Shown here one piece after another: positions 61,860-64,000 of a stretch of 64,000 nt of DNA. Both the position numbers and the translations under genes were made by a program. Under the pieces are notes generated by a model. It searched no databases. It saw nothing but the letters and a program-made list of their open reading frames with translations, and had not been told where the DNA came from. This DNA is from UBA1413 sp964650525 (GTDB lineage Bacteria; Bacteroidota; Bacteroidia; Bacteroidales; Prolixibacteraceae). The DNA lies in NCBI GenBank assembly GCA_964650525.1, contig CAZYUA010000002.1, positions 149,225-213,224 on the forward strand, written 5' to 3'. Within the stretch, counting starts at the first letter, position 1. Each line of letters opens with the position of its first letter.

Positions 61860-62151
61860 TAAAAACCTTACCACCCTGGATGAATTGCTTGACCAGCAAT
61901 ATGGACCCAGGGGGACTGAGAAAAGGGAGAAATGGGAGCAGGAATTTGAGGTGTTCCGGTTGGGAGTGCTTCTTGAAGAAGCCAGAAAAAAAATGGGCAT
62001 GACCCAGGAAGAATTGGCCTTGAAATGCGGAACAAATAAGTCATATATTTCTCGTATTGAGAACAATGCAAGCGACATCAGACTTTCAACCCTCCTCAAA
62101 ATCATTCAGCAAGGTTTTGGTGGCCATTTAAAGCTGACGCTTCAATTGTAA
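61843..62151 (+). CDS. HigA-type antitoxin, XRE helix-turn-helix
   Basis: 102 residues. The N-terminal arm (TTLDELLDQQYGPRGTEKREKWEQEF) is typical of antitoxins paired with HigB/Gp49-like toxins. The XRE domain (about 43-100) reads LGVLLEEARKKMGMTQEELALKCGTNKSYISRIEN. It binds and neutralises the toxin of the overlapping upstream gene and should repress the operon. Its 3' end is 10 bases from the opposing repeat-family copy 2. Confidence 0.9.
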   Translation: MKEGVNKNLTTLDELLDQQYGPRGTEKREKWEQEFEVFRLGVLLEEARKKMGMTQEELALKCGTNKSYISRIENNASDIRLSTLLKIIQQGFGGHLKLTLQL

Positions 62152-62160
62152 GCGGTTCAA

Positions 62161-62565
62161 TCAGACAATCCTCAGCCTCGCCGGATTCAGCACCGCATCC
62201 GCGCTGATCTGCGCCAGCCGGTCGGCCAGCTCCGGGACTTTCTGCTGCATGATGGGATTGAACCACTCCACCGGAACACGTGGATTTCCGGAGGGGTGTT
62301 TTACTGAAACGCTGCCATCGGCCTTGTACCCACGCCCCACCCCCTTGTGCACAAACACCCCTTGCCGTTTATAAAGGAACCCAACGTCGTCAATGGCCCC
62401 ATAATCCTTGTGCGATCTGGAGCCCAGGCTCAGGATCAGCTTGAACTCCTTCTGCTTCCCCACCTTTCGTTTGCGGATAATGAAGGATTGCGTTTTCCCG
62501 TCATTAAAGCAGCACGGAGGTTTTCAGCTTCGAGCGCACCTTGGGGATCCAACCGAGGATAGCTA
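62161..62565 (-). pseudogene. Unrecognised family, copy 2, full length with a frameshift
   Basis: Two frames together give the whole family protein of about 135 residues. WIPKVRSKLKTSVLL then a stop lies in one frame, and DGKTQSFIIRKRKVGKQKEFKL continuing to ADAVLNPARLRIV in another. Against copy 1 two bases appear missing near 62,508. An ATG at 62463 (MGKQKEF) could still yield the C-terminal 100 residues. The family's function is unknown to me. It overlaps the end of the 65-residue gene next to it, as in compact phage-like operons. Confidence 0.55.
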
Positions 62566-62760
62566 GGTTGAGTTCCCGGATCTCCTATATGGATGCCGGA
62601 TGCCGATAATCCCGGAACAGGAACCACAAGCAGCAGAAAAAGCAGAGGCAGAAGAAGACAATGAACCAGCACCCAGGGGCACCCCCATAGTCTGAAAAAC
62701 ATGCGAGGACCCATACCCCACCAGCGGAACCCCCGCTTTGTTAAACACCACATCAGCCAT
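62563..62760 (-). CDS. Small unknown protein
   Basis: 65 residues, starting MADVVFNKAGVPLVGYGSSH 2 bases after the stop of the preceding minus-strand gene. The N-terminal 30 residues look like a genuine protein. The Ser/Ala/Gly-rich tail (SLSSSASAFSAACGS) lies opposite another frame with a hydrophobic run (CLLLPLLFLLLVVPV), so a frameshift from a membrane segment cannot be excluded. No family recognised. Confidence 0.4.
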   Translation of the reverse strand: MADVVFNKAGVPLVGYGSSHVFQTMGVPLGAGSLSSSASAFSAACGSCSGIIGIRHPYRRSGNST

Positions 62761-62762
62761 AG

Positions 62763-63041
62763 TCAGAGGATAACTTTCATTCCGTTCCACTGCACAAGCG
62801 CATCGATATCCACGGCCACCACATGTCCCGTCTGATTAAGCGAGGAATCCACCGGCATCACCCCCCGCATCCGGTTACCCGAAACATGGAAAGGGAGTCC
62901 CGAGGCCACCCCCCGGGGAACAAAGGAGAGTTCCCCATTCTTCTTGACGAACTTGAGGGAAAACACCACCTTCCTGGCCGAGGGCAGCGACTTCACATCG
63001 TACTCAAGCAGTGCCAGGTTGCGGCGAATGGTTGACGGCAT
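62763..63041 (-). CDS. Small unknown protein, first gene of a three-gene minus-strand cassette
   Basis: 92 residues starting MPSTIRRNLALLEYDVKSLP. It contains RKVVFSLKFVKKNGELSFVPRGV and TGHVVAVDIDALVQWNG, a regular alternation of strands suggesting a small beta-protein. It is followed by the 65-residue gene and the frameshifted copy 2 with almost no spacing. Such tight packing is typical of phage or conjugative-element genes, but I recognise no family. Confidence 0.55.
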   Translation of the reverse strand: MPSTIRRNLALLEYDVKSLPSARKVVFSLKFVKKNGELSFVPRGVASGLPFHVSGNRMRGVMPVDSSLNQTGHVVAVDIDALVQWNGMKVIL

Positions 63042-63102
63042 ATACCTTTGGCTTGTTTATAAAGCCAAAGTACAGGAGCAGACAAATAAAATAAAGGACA
63101 AA

Positions 63103-63210
63103 ATGATGAATCCAAATTCTACATTAAATCATTATAAAACAGGACCGGAAAAATTGGACAATCCGCTTAGTTTGATTACCTTAATAGAGGATTTAACCTT
63201 AAAAGCATAA
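63103..63210 (+). CDS. Possible 35-residue protein upstream of the unknown gene at 63,213
   Basis: ATG 63103 to TAA 63210 encodes MMNPNSTLNHYKTGPEKL...LITLIEDLTLKA, stopping 2 bases before the next start codon. The tight spacing suggests translational coupling. There is no family match that I know of. Confidence 0.35.
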   Translation: MMNPNSTLNHYKTGPEKLDNPLSLITLIEDLTLKA

Positions 63211-63212
63211 TT

Positions 63213-63635
63213 ATGGAAAAAGACACCAAACAACTGAACAAAATATTGAATGCCGTCGGCCTTGAAGAGCGGATGAATGTAAACGAAAATGTGATGAATG
63301 CCTGGGACGATACCAAGTTTAAAGTATACAATTCAATCAGGCCCCGGGGGGAATACATCCGGGAAATGGATGAAATTTACGGTTTCAGCGAATCATGCAT
63401 TCTTCATAACGAAACAGGTTTAAGGATAACCTATTCCATTTACGAAAGTGGGTATGGAGGGGACGTGGAATTCTACTTTTTTGAAGTTTTCATCATCACC
63501 AAAAACAATGAAAGGCATACAGTCCAGGACATCGACATAGAAAAGCAACTGTTCTACATAAAAGAAAGAGTCATTCCCTTTTCAGAAATAGATAATGAAA
63601 ACCTGCATCCGGAAATTAAAACGGATTTTCGTTGA
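63213..63635 (+). CDS. Unknown cytoplasmic protein
   Basis: 140 residues, acidic, no signal or membrane segment. It reads KQLNKILNAVGLEERM, then GEYIREMDEIYGFSE, ILHNETGLRITYSIYESGYGGDVEFYFFEVFIITK and QLFYIKERVIPFSEI: an alpha plus beta pattern like immunity or cell-contact accessory proteins, but that is only an impression. It stands between the phage-like cassette and the tRNA genes and is AT-rich like the Fic and HigBA genes. No family recognised. Confidence 0.6.
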   Translation: MEKDTKQLNKILNAVGLEERMNVNENVMNAWDDTKFKVYNSIRPRGEYIREMDEIYGFSESCILHNETGLRITYSIYESGYGGDVEFYFFEVFIITKNNERHTVQDIDIEKQLFYIKERVIPFSEIDNENLHPEIKTDFR

Positions 63636-63805
63636 TTACAAATATAGAAAATTGCAAAGTGAGAATTATAGTTGCCATTCCTTTATAAACTATTTAAAAA
63701 CATTTATAAACAAAAATAGCATTTTCTTCAGAATATGAAAACAAAAAAACAAGGACCTCAAAATTGAAATCCTTGCTATTACTGATTTATAAGCTTTTAC
63801 TGTTG

Positions 63806-63880
63806 TCGGGGTGAAAGGATTCGAACCTTCGACTCCCTGCTCCCAAAGCAGGTGCGCTAGCCGGACTGCGCCACACCCCG
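63806..63880 (-). tRNA. tRNA-Pro (anticodon TGG)
   Basis: 75 bases with acceptor stem CGGGGTG/CACCCCG and discriminator A. The anticodon stem CCTGC/GCAGG holds loop TTTGGGA with anticodon TGG. The T loop is canonical TTCGAAT. No CCA is encoded. Confidence 0.95.
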
Positions 63881-63913
63881 GGATGGTGGCCCGCCGGTCC
63901 GCGGGATATCCGG

Positions 63914-64000
<87 letters not shown>

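Noticed and set aside
62944..63210. 88-codon frame on the plus strand overlapping the 92-residue minus-strand gene
   Set aside because: Its first half is antisense to that gene; only the last 35 codons after ATG 63103 have supporting spacing.

Overview
The window is from a Bacteroidota chromosome, probably a Bacteroidales-type member. The evidence is two SusC/SusD polysaccharide utilization loci (PULs), a hybrid two-component regulator, C-terminal type IX secretion (T9SS) sorting domains, GIN-domain and FISUMP proteins, and promoters of the Bacteroidota form TTG-N19/20-TAnnTTTG. All statements come from reading the sequence; no database search was run.

Left part (1-17,924): an alginate PUL on the plus strand. 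It holds a GntR/FadR-type regulator cut by the window edge, a promoter with an overlapping palindromic operator, SusC, SusD, a small lipoprotein, a PL6 lyase, a PL20-like jelly-roll protein, a LamG-like T9SS protein, a second PL6 lyase, a PL17 oligoalginate lyase, a KdgF cupin, an MFS transporter and a DEH-reductase-like SDR. Together they make a path from polymer capture and cutting to uronate import and the first intracellular steps. KDG kinase and KDPG aldolase are not in the window.

17,925-21,668 is a transition zone: a FISUMP-domain protein with an internal T9SS-like module, a decayed second FISUMP gene and a GIN-domain lipoprotein. From about 21,700 to 47,500 the DNA is visibly more AT-rich and carries a second PUL. 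It has an HTCS regulator on the minus strand, then GH78, a GH71/99-like protein, SusC, SusD, a SusE-like lipoprotein, an alpha/beta-hydrolase esterase, an SGNH esterase, a rhamnose-isomerase-like TIM barrel, a FucP-type transporter, a second GH71/99-like protein and a second GH78. The enzyme pairs sit in mirror order at the two ends. The likely target is an acylated rhamnose-containing glycan (inference). The locus ends at a tRNA-Lys that has its own promoter and terminator.

47,753-59,256 is mostly core genome: a GlpT / HAD phosphatase / glycerophosphodiesterase operon, a nucleotide-sugar epimerase, RNase P RNA, a small XRE regulator, a DUF2027-Smr protein, queA, a CYTH protein, an SMP-30-like lipoprotein and an FdhD homologue without the usual catalytic cysteines.

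59,381-63,635 is an accessory patch. Three diverged copies of an unrecognised gene family are interleaved with a self-contained Fic gene that has four alternating operator half-sites, and with a HigBA-type toxin-antitoxin pair. Several small unknown genes follow. The window closes with tRNA-Pro and a partial tRNA-Ser.
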